From: Pseudomonadales bacterium
Lineage (GTDB): Bacteria; Pseudomonadota; Gammaproteobacteria; Pseudomonadales; Azotimanducaceae
Direction: 5' to 3'
Length of the DNA stretch: 64,000 nucleotides
Assembly: GCA_024234635.1 (NCBI GenBank)
Contig: JACKNX010000017.1
Span: forward strand, 1 to 64,000
A program made the translations under genes and the position numbers. The notes beneath the pieces were generated by a model, which did no database searches, was not told the origin of the DNA, and saw only the letters and a list, made by a program, of their open reading frames with translations. Below are positions 1 to 7,956 of the stretch, in pieces (the first letter of the stretch is position 1; the number at the start of each line of letters is the position of its first letter).

Positions 1-1
1 G

Positions 2-55
2 TTTGTCGGTGTGCAGGGATTTGGTCTGACGCTGGAGGCGACGGAGCTGCTGTAG
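2..55 (+). CDS. C-terminal end of an unidentified protein (partial)
   Basis: The reading frame from base 2 encodes FVGVQGFGLTLEATELL and stops at TAG 53-55. No other frame stays open to the window edge in a convincing way, and the next gene starts 55 bases later on the same strand. Only 17 residues are visible, so no function can be assigned. Confidence 0.4.
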   Translation, partial: FVGVQGFGLTLEATELL

Positions 56-110
56 GCGGCCGCCTCCATACCCTCGACAAAAGCCCGTCATCGGTACGGA
101 GCGCGATTGC

Positions 111-512
111 ATGGTATCCATCAGGCCGCGGCATGTGCTACGTCTGCTGGCGCCGGTGTTTTTCATCGTTGGCGCACTGCACGTGCTGATGGGACTGTCG
201 GCGGAAGTCCTGCTGGGTGCGCAATTGCCGCAGCAAATACTGGGTGACCCGGCGCTGGACAGCCAGAACCGATTCTACGGTGCGGCGTTCACCGTCTACG
301 GCGTACTCTTCCTTTTTGGCGCGGCGGATTTTCAGCGTTACCGGCCCATCGTTCTGGCCGCGGTATGGACGTTCTTCGCGGCGGGCCTGGCGCGTACCGC
401 AGCCGCCGTGATGACCGGCATCCCGCCGTTCCCCGTCCTGTTGCTGTGGGCCATCGAACTGATCCTGCCGCCGGTACTCGCCTGGTGGTTGCGCCGGCAA
501 CCCGATGCGTGA
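111..512 (+). CDS. DUF4345 family membrane protein
   Basis: This 133-residue protein has about four hydrophobic segments (residues near 10-30, 58-72, 80-98 and 108-127). It carries the family signature around NRFYGAAFTVYGVLFLF, in which a short Asn-Arg-Phe-Tyr-Gly motif precedes the second helix. DUF4345 proteins are small inner-membrane proteins of unknown function. The 3' end overlaps the following ychJ-like gene by 8 bases, which suggests translational coupling. The ATG at 111 is the first start in frame and places the first membrane helix close to the N-terminus. Confidence 0.75.
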   Translation: MVSIRPRHVLRLLAPVFFIVGALHVLMGLSAEVLLGAQLPQQILGDPALDSQNRFYGAAFTVYGVLFLFGAADFQRYRPIVLAAVWTFFAAGLARTAAAVMTGIPPFPVLLLWAIELILPPVLAWWLRRQPDA

Positions 513-897
513 CAGCGCACCCTGCGCGTGTGGCTCCGGGCGCGTCTACGCCCGCTGTTGCGCGCGCTGGCATCGCGGCGAGGCGGCACCGACGGCAGAG
601 GCGTTGATGCGTTCCCGGTACACCGCCTTCGTACTTCTGGACACCGACTACCTGCGTAACACCTGGCACCCGCGTACCCGGCCACCGCGGCTGGAACTGG
701 ACCCCCGGCAACGGTGGCTGGGTCTGACGATTCGTCGCACGGAAGGTGGCGATGCCGACGCATTGTGGGGAGAGGTTGAGTTTGTCGCACGCTTCAAGCG
801 TGACGGGCGAGGGCATCGACTGCACGAGACCAGTCGCTTCGAACGCATCGATGGACGGTGGTTGTACGTTGATGGCGAGGTGTCGACCGGGGCGTGA
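505..897 (+). CDS. YchJ-family (UPF0225) SEC-C zinc-binding protein
   Basis: This 130-residue protein begins with a Cys-rich SEC-C-like motif (CACGSGRVYARCC, residues 7-19). An SNF2/NTF2-like segment follows with the family sequence ALMRSRYTAFVLLDTDYLRNTW, here read as two adjoining motifs. The layout matches YchJ/UPF0225 proteins: N-terminal zinc knuckle followed by a small alpha+beta barrel. E. coli YchJ also has a second C-terminal SEC-C motif, which is absent here; many relatives lack it as well. Biochemical function is unknown. The gene overlaps the upstream DUF4345 gene by 8 bases, so both are probably on one transcript. Confidence 0.85.
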   Translation: MRDSAPCACGSGRVYARCCARWHRGEAAPTAEALMRSRYTAFVLLDTDYLRNTWHPRTRPPRLELDPRQRWLGLTIRRTEGGDADALWGEVEFVARFKRDGRGHRLHETSRFERIDGRWLYVDGEVSTGA

Positions 898-1009
898 TTG
901 CTGCCCGGGCGTACGGTGACGTTGCCTGCGCCAGTGCGTGCGTCGGCAGCGGGTTCGAATGCGCCGTCGTGTAGAATCCGGCGACACATCGAAGTGACGG
1001 GCGGCCGAA

Positions 1010-3322
1010 ATGCTGAAGACTACCGCGGCGGTGATTGGCGTTCTTGGCGCCCTGATGGCGGTGCAGGGCGCACAACTGGCGTTCCGGGGCGGTACGTTGT
1101 ACTACGTGTGCGCGGGAATACTGATGCTGGCGAGTGGCGTGGCCCTTTGGCGCGGCCAACCGCGCGGTTTCCATCTCTTCGGCGGCGTTCTGTTGCTGAC
1201 GCTGGCCTGGGCGGTCTACGAAGCCGGCACGTCCTTCTGGCTGGTGGGTTCGCGCATCTGGATCGTCGGGCTGCTGGCCATCTGGCTGTGTACGCCAATG
1301 GTACGACGACGTCTGTGGCCCGACGCCACGCCGGCGCTGTGGCGTATGCCGACGGTGCTGACAGGCGCGACGGCCAGCGTTGCGGTACTTGGCGCCATGA
1401 CCGTGAATCTGCTCAGCAATCCCTACGAGGCGGTGCCCGACACGCAGGCGGGTGATGCGCAGAACGAGGCGCAGTGGGATGCCTACGGCGGCAATCGCGC
1501 GGGAACGCGGTTTGCACCGCATGCGCAGATCAACCGGAACAACGTGAACAGCCTGCGGCGTGTGTGGACGGCGGAAACCGGACAACCCGGACGCTTCAGC
1601 GCCACGCCCATCCAGATCGACGACGGGCTGTATCTGTGTACGTCACGCAATGTCGTGATCTCGCTGGATGGTGATACGGGTGAAGAGCGCTGGCGGTTCG
1701 ACCCGGACAACCCCACGCCGCCGTACGGTATCGTTGGCAACTGTCGCGGAGTGACCTACAGCCGCATGCCTGATGTGCCCGCGGGCGAAATGTGCGCGGA
1801 GCGCATCTTTACCGCCACCACCGATGCCCGGATGTTTGCGCTGGACAAGGTGACCGGAAAACCCTGCCCCGAATTCGGCAACGGCGGCGAGATTTCACTG
1901 CTCGCCGGCATGGGCGAAGTCAAGCCGCTCTACTACTTCGTCACCTCGCCGCCGGTGCTGGCCAGTGGCGCGCTGGTTGTCGGTGGTTGGGTAATGGACA
2001 ACCAGGAAGTGGAGGAACCATCAGGTGTCGTGCGTGGCTACGATCCGCGCACCGGCAACCTGTTGTGGGCCTGGGATATCGGCCGGGAAGGCCAGACGGA
2101 CATGCCACCGGAAGGCGGCTACTACACACGCGGTACACCCAATGTGTGGAGTCTCATGTCAGCGGACGATGAGCTCGGCCTGGTCTATGTGCCCACGGGC
2201 AATGCGACGCCGGACTACTTCGGTGCGCATCGGACGGCGCAGATGGAAAAGTACGCCAGTTCCGTGGTCGCCATCGATGCGAAGACCGGTCTTGCACGGT
2301 GGCACTTCCAGACCACGCATCACGACGTGTGGGACTACGACGTGCCGTCACAGCCAACGCTGGTTGATGTGACCGTGGCGGACACTGTGCGCAAGGCGGT
2401 TATCGTGCCGACAAAGCGCGGAGAGCTGTTCCTGTTGGATCGACGCAACGGTGAACTGCTCGCGGAAGTTACGGAAACGCCCGTACCGCAATCCGACCTG
2501 CCCGGCGAACGCACAGCGCCGACGCAGCCGTTTTCTACCGGTATGCCGTCCTTTGCGCATCCCCGGGTTCGCGAGCAGGATCTCTTCGGCATCAGTCCGT
2601 TCGACCAGATTGCCTGCCGCAAGACATTTCTGGGACTGCGCTACGAAGGCCCCATGACTCCGCCATCGGTGCAGGGCACGCTGCTGTATCCCGGACCCGC
2701 GGGCGGCATGAACTGGGGCAGCGTTGCGGTGGATGAACAGCGTCAGCTCATGGTGGTGAATACCATGCACCTGCCGTTTGTCATCCACATGATTCCCCGC
2801 GAGGAAGACGTGACCCCCGACGAGGAAGGTTTCGCGCGTGGATATGGCATCGGTGGGCCGCAGCGGGGCACAGCCTTTGCCGCGCGGGTGAACATGTTTT
2901 CCTCGCCCATCGGGCTGCCCTGCCTGAGTCCGCCCTACGGTGAGATTGCCGTGGTTGATCTTGTCAGCCGGAAAACGCTGTGGCGTCGCAACATGGGTAT
3001 CTGGAAGCTGGGTTTTCCGTACGCGGCGGGCTCCATCGTCACCGCTGGCGGGCTGGTCTTCAACGGCGGCGTGATGGACGGCCGGTTACGTGCCTTCGAT
3101 GAGCTGACGGGCGAGGAACTGTGGCACGACAGCCTGGGCAAGGGCTCGGATGCGACGCCGATGTCCTACGTGAGTCCGAAAACAGGAACACAGTACGTGA
3201 TCGTTACGGTACCCGGTGACAGTCGCCCAGTGACGGATGTGCACATGGAGGCCGATGGTTCGGAGTCGGAAAGTGGCGGTCAGGTGTTCGCCTACGCGCT
3301 GGAAGATGGGGCGGCCATATGA
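1010..3322 (+). CDS. Membrane-bound PQQ-dependent dehydrogenase (glucose/quinate/shikimate family)
   Basis: The 770-residue length is close to E. coli Gcd (796). Residues 1 to about 145 hold four or five membrane helices. The periplasmic domain from about residue 155 opens with WDAYGGNRAGTRFAPHAQIN, the typical first blade of the PQQ beta-propeller. Repeated tryptophan-docking motifs follow, such as GEERWRFDP, GNLLWAWD, GLARWHFQ and GEELWHDS. Enzymes of this family oxidise sugars or polyols in the periplasm and pass electrons to ubiquinone through the membrane anchor. No pqq biosynthesis gene is in this window. The substrate (glucose, quinate or another polyol) cannot be read from the sequence. 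Confidence 0.9.
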   Translation: MLKTTAAVIGVLGALMAVQGAQLAFRGGTLYYVCAGILMLASGVALWRGQPRGFHLFGGVLLLTLAWAVYEAGTSFWLVGSRIWIVGLLAIWLCTPMVRRRLWPDATPALWRMPTVLTGATASVAVLGAMTVNLLSNPYEAVPDTQAGDAQNEAQWDAYGGNRAGTRFAPHAQINRNNVNSLRRVWTAETGQPGRFSATPIQIDDGLYLCTSRNVVISLDGDTGEERWRFDPDNPTPPYGIVGNCRGVTYSRMPDVPAGEMCAERIFTATTDARMFALDKVTGKPCPEFGNGGEISLLAGMGEVKPLYYFVTSPPVLASGALVVGGWVMDNQEVEEPSGVVRGYDPRTGNLLWAWDIGREGQTDMPPEGGYYTRGTPNVWSLMSADDELGLVYVPTGNATPDYFGAHRTAQMEKYASSVVAIDAKTGLARWHFQTTHHDVWDYDVPSQPTLVDVTVADTVRKAVIVPTKRGELFLLDRRNGELLAEVTETPVPQSDLPGERTAPTQPFSTGMPSFAHPRVREQDLFGISPFDQIACRKTFLGLRYEGPMTPPSVQGTLLYPGPAGGMNWGSVAVDEQRQLMVVNTMHLPFVIHMIPREEDVTPDEEGFARGYGIGGPQRGTAFAARVNMFSSPIGLPCLSPPYGEIAVVDLVSRKTLWRRNMGIWKLGFPYAAGSIVTAGGLVFNGGVMDGRLRAFDELTGEELWHDSLGKGSDATPMSYVSPKTGTQYVIVTVPGDSRPVTDVHMEADGSESESGGQVFAYALEDGAAI

Positions 3323-3330
3323 GTGACCGT

Positions 3331-3355
3331 GCGCCGTGACGGGCGTGCACGGCGC
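3331..3355 (+). terminator. Perfect 8-bp hairpin after the PQQ dehydrogenase gene
   Basis: GCGCCGTG (3331-3338) pairs with CACGGCGC (3348-3355) across a 9-base loop, nine bases after the stop codon at 3322. There is no strong T-run, so it may act as a 3' mRNA stabiliser or a weak terminator. Confidence 0.4.
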
Positions 3356-3402
3356 CGCCGATAGCCGCTGACTCAATTCGGGACGGCGGTGATTGGCGGT
3401 AG

Positions 3403-3538
3403 GCTGAAAAGTCCCTCCTAGACTCTTGCTGCTCTCGTCGGCTTCGCCGCCCCGCGCCAGGTGTTGCTTCCTTTACCCTATTCGCGGGCCAGCCATCCCC
3501 GGAAGGCATACCAGTCTGCTTTGCTTTCAGTTGCTGAC
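3403..3538 (+). repeat. Degenerate copy of a compound-hairpin dispersed repeat
   Basis: This intergenic stretch is a decayed match to the element at 62914-63050. The left end GCTGAAAAGTCCCTCCTAGA mirrors GCTGAAAAAGTCCATCCTGG. The GTCGGCTTCGCC block and the GGGCCAGCCATCCC block occur in the same order and spacing, and the right end (CTGCTTTGCTTTCAGTTGCTG) echoes CTGCTTTTTCAGCAGC. The internal hairpin arms have lost complementarity, so this looks like an old copy. It accounts for most of the 264 bp between the PQQ dehydrogenase and the next gene. Confidence 0.7.
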
Positions 3539-3586
3539 AGCCATGCAATGGGGCGAGGGCGGATTACCGCGCATCCTGGCGGGGGC

Positions 3587-3823
3587 CTATCGCCTGTAGG
3601 CAAACCCCGACGCTTCTTCGCCAGCGCCCATGTACACCACCCGCACATCCCGTGTGCGCAACCCACAGCGCCTGCAGCGCACGCGCAGGCGAACGTCCGT
3701 CACGCAGGCGTCGGGTCCCAGTTGCCGTATCAGCGCGGGAACGTCCAGCGCGTGCATCCGCCCGCAGGGTATGCACACGGCGTAGAGACGGAAGCTGGCG
3801 ACCAGATCGATGAGCGGTTGCAT
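3587..3823 (-). CDS. Small Cys-rich (CxxC...CxxC) protein, putative SOS gene
   Basis: This 78-residue protein has two CxxC pairs, CIPCGR near residue 18 and CRRCG near residue 50, separated by an LDVPALIRQLGPDACVTDVRL linker. This arrangement resembles a zinc ribbon. The CRRCGLRTRDVRVVYMG tail is shared by small conserved proteobacterial proteins of unknown role. The ATG at 3823 is the only usual start in frame. A consensus LexA box overlaps it, leaving no room for a normal ribosome-binding site, so translation may be leaderless or start at a non-standard codon upstream. Identity as a real gene rests on family resemblance and the operator. Confidence 0.7.
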   Translation of the reverse strand: MQPLIDLVASFRLYAVCIPCGRMHALDVPALIRQLGPDACVTDVRLRVRCRRCGLRTRDVRVVYMGAGEEASGFAYRR

Positions 3824-3842
3824 ACTGTATATAAATACAGTA
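3823..3842. promoter_or_regulatory. LexA (SOS) box
   Basis: TACTGTATATAAATACAGTA differs at one position from the E. coli SOS consensus TACTGTATATATATACAGTA and has both CTGT and ACAG half-sites with 8-base spacing. It abuts the ATG of the minus-strand small Cys-rich gene. It also lies about 180 bases upstream of the alcohol dehydrogenase on the plus strand, but adjacency favours the small gene as the target. Confidence 0.88.
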
Positions 3843-4020
3843 TTTCTGGTTGGCCTGTTGCCTGTGCAGGCTGCGCGGATTCGGCCGCCGTCCGGACGGA
3901 ATGCGCTGCCTGTCCGCCGGTTCGGGCGGTGCGGCCAGCATCAAAATGCATGGCCTTTCGCCAGTGACGTTGGCAAACTGCGGACATCAGTCAGCGGTCA
4001 GGTGACAGGGGGAAACAGGA

Positions 4021-5102
4021 TGAAAGCCGCCGTATTTCGCGAAGTGAACAAGCCGATGGAGATCGAGGAGATCCAGGTCGACAAGCCCGGTCCCCGCGAG
4101 GTCCTCATTCGTACCTCGGCCGCCGGCGTGTGTCACAGCGACCTGCATTTCTGGAATGGCACCTATCCGGGGCAGACGCCCATGGTGCTCGGTCACGAAA
4201 GCGCCGGTGTGGTGGAAGCCGTCGGCAGTGACGTCCACTACGTCAAGCCCGGCGACCATGTCATCACCTGTCTGTCGGTATTCTGCGGCCATTGCGAATA
4301 CTGCCTCACCGGGCACATGAGCCTGTGCCAGGAGCCGGAAACCCGACGGGCTTCCGGCCAGCCACCGCGTCTCAGCCAGGCCACGAGACCCCTGGGACAG
4401 TTTGCCAACCTCGGCTCCTACGCCGAGATGCTGCTGGTGCACGAACATGCGCTGGTGAAAATTCGCGAAGACATGCCCATGGACCGTGCCGCGCTCATCG
4501 GCTGCGGGGTCATGACGGGCATGGGAGCGGTCTTTCATACCGCCCAGGTGGAACCGGGGGCGACGGTAGCGGTCATCGGCTGTGGCGGTATTGGCCTGTC
4601 CGCCATCAATGGTGCCGCCATCGCAGGTGCCTCACGGATCATCGCCGTGGACATGGTGCCCTCCAAGCTGGATCTTGCGCGCAAGTTCGGCGCCACGGAC
4701 GTGGTGAACGCGAAAGACAAGGATGCCGTGGGCGAGGTGAAGGAGATGACGGGTGGCGGCGTGCATTACGCCTTCGAAGCCATCGGTCTGAAGGCCACCG
4801 CGGAGCAGGCGTTCAACATGTTGCGCAACGGCGGCACCGCAACGGTAATCGGCATGATTCCGCCCGGGCAGATGGTGTCGCTGCATGGCATGGAGTTCCT
4901 GTTCGAAAAGAAAATTCAGGGCAGCATGATGGGCTCCAACCGTTTTCGCGTGGACATGCCCCGTTTCGTCGACTACTACCTGCAGGGGCGTCTGCATCTG
5001 GATGACATGGTGTCCCGGCGCATCAAGCTGGAAGACATCAATGACGCGTTTGCCGCCCTCGGCACGGGCGAGGTTGCCCGCAGCGTTATCGTCTTCAACT
5101 GA
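4021..5102 (+). CDS. Zinc-dependent alcohol dehydrogenase (MDR superfamily)
   Basis: This is a 360-residue medium-chain dehydrogenase. Catalytic zinc ligands are C38 (GVCHSD) and H59 with E60 (GHESAG). The structural zinc lobe is C89, C92, C95 and C103. The NAD(P) Rossmann motif is GCGGIGLSA near residues 185-193, followed by an acidic D near the end of beta 2 (IIAVD), which favours NAD. It should interconvert primary alcohols and aldehydes; the family includes formaldehyde- and aryl-alcohol-type members. The ATG at 4021 is chosen because GGGGGAAACAGG precedes it; upstream in-frame sequence back to 3810 is not family-like. Confidence 0.9.
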
Positions 5103-5125
5103 TCGGCGGCGCGGGGAGAAGTCGA

Positions 5126-5977
5126 ATGCGGTGGATGTCGTTCGAGCACGAAGGGCGCGCCTCGTTTGGTGTCGTGACACCCGCGGGAGATGCCGTGGTG
5201 GATGTCGGCGCGAGCAGTCAGTTTGCTGATCTCAGGTCCGCAATTGCCGCTGATGCACTCGAAGGGCTGGCGAAAAGCGCGGCTGGCGAGACCGGAATTC
5301 CGCTGTCCGGCATCACCTATCTGCCAACGCTGCCGAACCCGGACAAAATTCTTTGCGTTGGCCTCAACTACAAGGCACACCAGGAGGAAACTGGTCGGGG
5401 CGGGGAGCCATTTCCCACCATCTTCGTGCGCTTCGCCGCCGCGCAGATGGGCCACAAGGCGCCCATGCTGCGACCGCCGGAGTCCAATACCCTGGACTAC
5501 GAGGGCGAAATTGCGCTGATCATCGGCAAGGCCGGCCGCCGCATACCGCGTGCGCGGGCGCTCAGCCATGTTGCCGGCTACAGCATCTACAACGACGGCA
5601 GTGTGCGTGAATTCCAGCGGCGCACATCCCAGTTCACGCCGGGCAAGAACTTTGCGTCGACTGGCGGTTTCGGGCCCTGGATGATGACGCCGGATGAAGT
5701 CGGCGATATCAATGCCATGGAGCTCACCACGCGGCTGAACGGCGAAGTGATGCAGCACGCCCTGTCTTCACAGCTCGTGTTCGGCTTCGCGGAGCTGATT
5801 GAGTACTGTTCGACGTTCATCGAACTGGTTCCTGGCGATGTGATCGTCACAGGTACGCCGGGTGGCGTCGGTGCAGCGCGCAAGCCACCGGTTTTCATGG
5901 ACGATGGCGATCTCATCGAGATCGAGGTGAAGCCTATTGGCGTGCTGTCCAATCCGGTCGTGGCGGACAAGGGCTGA
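5126..5977 (+). CDS. Fumarylacetoacetate hydrolase family protein
   Basis: This 283-residue protein has a short N-terminal domain and the FAH core from about residue 70. Core motifs include LCVGLNYKAHQEE, the metal-binding segment LDYEGEIALIIGKAGR, VAGYSIYNDGSVREFQRR, and GDVIVTGTPGGVG near residue 245. Members cleave C-C bonds or decarboxylate/hydrate 2-oxo acids in aromatic degradation, using Mg2+ or Mn2+. It follows the alcohol dehydrogenase by 23 bases and is probably co-transcribed with it. The exact substrate is not readable. Confidence 0.9.
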   Translation: MRWMSFEHEGRASFGVVTPAGDAVVDVGASSQFADLRSAIAADALEGLAKSAAGETGIPLSGITYLPTLPNPDKILCVGLNYKAHQEETGRGGEPFPTIFVRFAAAQMGHKAPMLRPPESNTLDYEGEIALIIGKAGRRIPRARALSHVAGYSIYNDGSVREFQRRTSQFTPGKNFASTGGFGPWMMTPDEVGDINAMELTTRLNGEVMQHALSSQLVFGFAELIEYCSTFIELVPGDVIVTGTPGGVGAARKPPVFMDDGDLIEIEVKPIGVLSNPVVADKG

Positions 5978-5989
5978 TAGCAGTCTTCC

Positions 5990-6655
5990 TCAGGCGCGAC
6001 GCCGCTGGCGAGGTCGCACGGTCGGGGAAAATACCAGCCTGGCGAAGCGTTCGCCGATCAGTCTATGGCCCTCTGTTGACGGGTGGATGCCATCGGGCAA
6101 CAGCGCCTCCTGGTCGGGTCCGAGCAGACTGAACCCGTCCAGAAACCGCAGCGTGTTATCGCCCGCTCGTTGCCGGGCGGTGACGACGTCCTGAATCAGG
6201 TCGGCAATGATGGGCGATGTCAGCTTCCGGCCTTCTCTACCGATTGCGGTTTCCGGGCGTGCGCCGGAGGCGTTCATTTTCCAGCGTCGACGCAGCCGCC
6301 TGAACAGACTCGCCGGCGGGAATTCGGGTACGGCGGGTGCCAGTGGCGCCTGGAAGATCGGCGAAATCACCACAATGGGGGTTTCAGGGCCAGCATCGCG
6401 CAGGATGTCCAGGAAGCCATGCAACGCCGAGTGAAACGTGCGGGGCGACATCGATGCGTTCGTCATGATGTTGATGCCAGGTTTGATGCTGATGATATCC
6501 GCGCGTTCCTCTGCCATGGCACGGGCTACGAAGGCATCGAGCTGACATTCGCCAGCGAAGGCGAACGAGCGCAGGGAATAGTCGCCGAGCCGCGCCCGCA
6601 CTGGTCTGGTCGATGACGCTGTGGCCGCGCGAGCTGTCCACGGGTTGACGGTGCG
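5990..6655 (-). pseudogene. 5'-truncated SGNH/GDSL hydrolase remnant
   Basis: The minus-strand frame ending at 5990 matches the middle and end of an SGNH hydrolase. It has FAFAGECQLDAFVAR (block II-like), ISIKPGINI (block III-like, with Asn) and a catalytic DGIHPSTEGH triad segment near the C-terminus. The N-terminal block with the nucleophile Ser (normally a Y-GSSIT-type motif) is not visible in any frame. Upstream, the frame runs into the divergent Dabb gene at 6729. No convincing start codon with a ribosome-binding site exists, so the 5' boundary given is approximate. Most likely a truncated, non-functional gene. Confidence 0.6.
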
Positions 6656-6728
6656 CACCGTTTCCTTCGACAACCAGCACCGCGAATAGGTAACCTCACA
6701 CGATCGACAATGTGGGGAGGCAAGACGG

Positions 6729-7025
6729 ATGTTCCGGCACTGTGTGATGTTCAGGTGGAAACCCGAGACCACGGCGGCACAGAAAGCGACGCTGTTCGCG
6801 GCGCTTGATGGGCTGGTCAATCTCGAAGTGGTGCGGGCATTCGCCCATGGCCCCGACGCCGGTCTGCGCGAGGGTAACTGGGATCACGTGGTGGTGGCGG
6901 ATTTCGACGATAGCGCGGGCTATCAGGTGTACGCCGCGCACCCGCAGCATGTGCAGATCATTCAGACCCTGCTCATGCCCGCCATCGCGGACCGCGCCGC
7001 GGTGCAGTACGCCATCGGGGGTTGA
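6729..7025 (+). CDS. Dabb (stress-responsive A/B barrel) domain protein
   Basis: This 98-residue protein opens with MFRHCVMFRWKPET, the typical Dabb start (hydrophobic strand followed by K/R and P). It ends with a helix and strand containing YAAHPQHVQIIQTLLMP, the family's Y-x-x-H-P-x-H motif. Dabb proteins are dimeric ferredoxin-like barrels, some acting in polyketide or aromatic cyclisation and others of unknown role. GGGGAGG lies just upstream of the start. The SDR gene begins 11 bases after its stop, so the two are likely an operon. Confidence 0.85.
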   Translation: MFRHCVMFRWKPETTAAQKATLFAALDGLVNLEVVRAFAHGPDAGLREGNWDHVVVADFDDSAGYQVYAAHPQHVQIIQTLLMPAIADRAAVQYAIGG

Positions 7026-7036
7026 AGGAGAGCACG

Positions 7037-7873
7037 ATGGATGACCTGCAGGGAAAAACCGTTCTGGTGACCGGGGGCGCGCAAGGCATCGGCAAAGGGC
7101 TGGCCCGACAGTGCCTGCTGGCGGGCGCCAAGGTGATCATCACCAATCTCAACCAGGCGATTGCAGCGGCGACGGTCGCGGAACTTGGTGCGCTTGGCGA
7201 GGTTCGCAGCGTCCGTGCGGATGTCACCGACACCGCGGCGATGGAAAACGTGCTCGATGACATCTGGTCGACGGAAGGGCGTCTGGATGTCGTGTTCAAC
7301 AACGCCGGGCTCGGTTTGATGAAACCCCTGATGGACTGTACGCCGGCGGACATGCAGGCCCAGTTCGATCTGAACTACTTTGCCACCGTATGGCTCACGC
7401 AAGCGTACGTGCGTCGTGTTCAGGCGCGTGGCGGTACGGGGCACGTGATGTTCACCGGCTCGGAGAACTCCCTGGCTTTTCCGCCGGACAATGCGGAACT
7501 GAAGATGGGAATCTATGGCGCTACCAAGCACGCCATCCTGATCACGGCGGAGTGGCTGCGCCATGAACTGGCTGACACCGGTGTGACCGTCAGCGTGCTG
7601 ATGCCGGGACCGGTGCTGACCGAACGGCTGGCACAGACATTTGCCACCCTGGAGAAGGCGGCGGCGGACGATCCTGTGCATGCCGTCATCCCACCTCATG
7701 CAGAACAGGCATTGCGGGAGCGGTTCATCACCCCGGATGATTGTGGTCGCATTGCGCTGCGCGGGCTGGCGCTCGGTCTGTTCCATATTCCCGCGCAACC
7801 ACACATCCTGGCGGACTTTGATGCCCGTGCCCGGGAGTTGCGGGCGGCGTTCGAGGCGCTCGGCCTGACCTGA
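7037..7873 (+). CDS. SDR family oxidoreductase
   Basis: A classical short-chain dehydrogenase of 278 residues. It has the TGGAQGIGKG cofactor motif near residues 12-21, NNAG near residue 90 and the catalytic pair Y-x-x-x-K (YGATKHA) near residue 160. The catalytic Ser is in the FTGSENS segment. The C-terminal part is long enough for a substrate-binding lid. ATG 7037 is preceded by AAGGAG with 6-base spacing. Substrate unknown; the neighbours suggest alcohol/ketone catabolism. Confidence 0.9.
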   Translation: MDDLQGKTVLVTGGAQGIGKGLARQCLLAGAKVIITNLNQAIAAATVAELGALGEVRSVRADVTDTAAMENVLDDIWSTEGRLDVVFNNAGLGLMKPLMDCTPADMQAQFDLNYFATVWLTQAYVRRVQARGGTGHVMFTGSENSLAFPPDNAELKMGIYGATKHAILITAEWLRHELADTGVTVSVLMPGPVLTERLAQTFATLEKAAADDPVHAVIPPHAEQALRERFITPDDCGRIALRGLALGLFHIPAQPHILADFDARARELRAAFEALGLT

Positions 7874-7878
7874 CTTCA

Positions 7879-7945
7879 GCGGGCGATGGCCCGCCAAGCG
7901 CCAACGCCAACGCATGCTGGAACCAATCCGGAATGTTTCCAGCAT
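7879..7945. terminator. Tandem inverted repeats between convergent genes
   Basis: GCGGGC/GCCCGC (7879-7884, 7889-7894) forms a tight 4-base-loop hairpin. ATGCTGGAA (7914-7922) pairs perfectly with TTCCAGCAT (7937-7945). They lie between the ends of two convergent genes, as expected of a bidirectional terminator. Confidence 0.5.
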
Positions 7946-7956
7946 ACTGTCATGAG

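Noticed and set aside
3461..3967. Plus-strand frame covering the decayed repeat and the LexA box region
   Set aside because: It crosses a repeat and an operator and shows no protein-like motifs.
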